Of a stretch of DNA of 64,000 nucleotides, positions 63,732 through 64,000 are shown piece by piece. The translations under genes and the position numbers were made by a program. The notes beneath the pieces are model-generated. The model was not told the origin of the DNA. It saw only the letters and a program-made list of their open reading frames with translations, and did no database searches. The stretch covers positions 2,418,001 to 2,482,000 of the forward strand of contig NC_089549.1 of the NCBI RefSeq assembly GCF_040115645.1, in the 5' to 3' direction. Each line of letters starts with the position of its first letter. The stretch's first letter is position 1. The DNA comes from Euwallacea fornicatus. Lineage: Eukaryota; Arthropoda; Insecta; Coleoptera; Curculionidae.

Positions 63732-64000
63732 GTAAGGTTCATCATAAATTTCACAAGTCTTTGTTAGAATAATATTCAGTTCGATTACCTTTTTGGGACA
63801 TCTTTTCACCCTGGTACCTATGGTGTCTGCAATTGAATGTTTACCTAAATGCATATGTTCTTGTTTATTATAGATAGATATCTACTGTGATTACCACCTT
63901 GTGATTTAGCTTTAATGGTTATTATATCCATACCTACTTCATTTGTTACTTGCAACACACCTGCTTGGTGCAGTTTCTTTTCATTTTTTATATTGAAATT
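63732..64000 (+). other. Intron of the Xaa-Pro aminopeptidase gene at the right edge
   Basis: AT-rich intron sequence after the donor site. No further exon of the gene is recognisable before the window ends. Confidence 0.6.

Overview
The window reads as nuclear DNA of an insect. It is AT-rich, its genes carry many short GT/AG introns, and it holds Tc1/mariner-type transposon relics. The gene set (MSH6, CACYBP, TFIIF alpha, EDRF1, METTL13, DET1, JMJD4, SUCO, EXOC8, SANBR-like, HS2ST, Xaa-Pro aminopeptidase, and a BTB-FLYWCH gene of the mod(mdg4) type) is animal and fits an insect, possibly a beetle. The species cannot be fixed from the sequence alone. No rRNA, CRISPR array, prokaryotic operon or virus was seen.

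Layout. 1-3.3 kb: no supported gene; one TIR-bounded element. 3.3-8.4 kb (+): the 3' part of a membrane-anchored protein with six tandem thioredoxin-fold modules; its introns hold a Tc1-like relic and a tRNA-like sequence. 10.8-17.9 kb (-): MSH6, 19 exons. 18.4-21.9 kb (+): CACYBP. 24.9-28.5 kb (-): BTB gene with two alternative FLYWCH 3' ends. 29.1-31.5 kb (+): TFIIF alpha. 32.6-37.9 kb (-): EDRF1, 18 exons. 38.6-41.5 kb (+): METTL13. 42.0-43.9 kb (-): DET1. 44.6-45.8 kb (+): JMJD4. 46.8-52.9 kb (+): SUCO. 53.6-59.6 kb (-): EXOC8, whose first intron holds an intronless SANBR-like gene on the other strand and a mariner relic. 60.4-62.4 kb (-): HS2ST. 63.4 kb to the right edge (+): the first coding exon of an Xaa-Pro aminopeptidase.

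I rebuilt splice structures by hand from GT/AG sites, codon phase and protein continuity. Every multi-exon model closes in frame. Predicted lengths: MSH6 1147, CACYBP 227, BTB-FLYWCH 380 or 370, TFIIF alpha 509, EDRF1 1148, METTL13 667, DET1 553, JMJD4 388, SUCO 1042, EXOC8 697, HS2ST 333 aa.

Architecture. Most genes are conserved housekeeping genes and largely alternate in strand. Five divergent pairs each share a 0.55-1 kb intergenic region (MSH6/CACYBP, BTB/TFIIF alpha, EDRF1/METTL13, DET1/JMJD4, HS2ST/Xaa-Pro aminopeptidase). The genes do not form one pathway. Several do act in gene expression and translation (TFIIF alpha, METTL13 on eEF1A, JMJD4 on eRF1) or in secretion and ER/Golgi work (the thioredoxin protein, SUCO, EXOC8, HS2ST). 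The most interesting signals are the second, previously hidden FLYWCH 3' end, the exon-duplicated thioredoxin gene with a 54-nt in-frame intron and a stop-containing extra exon, and a CAGCTGAT motif recurring upstream of several genes.
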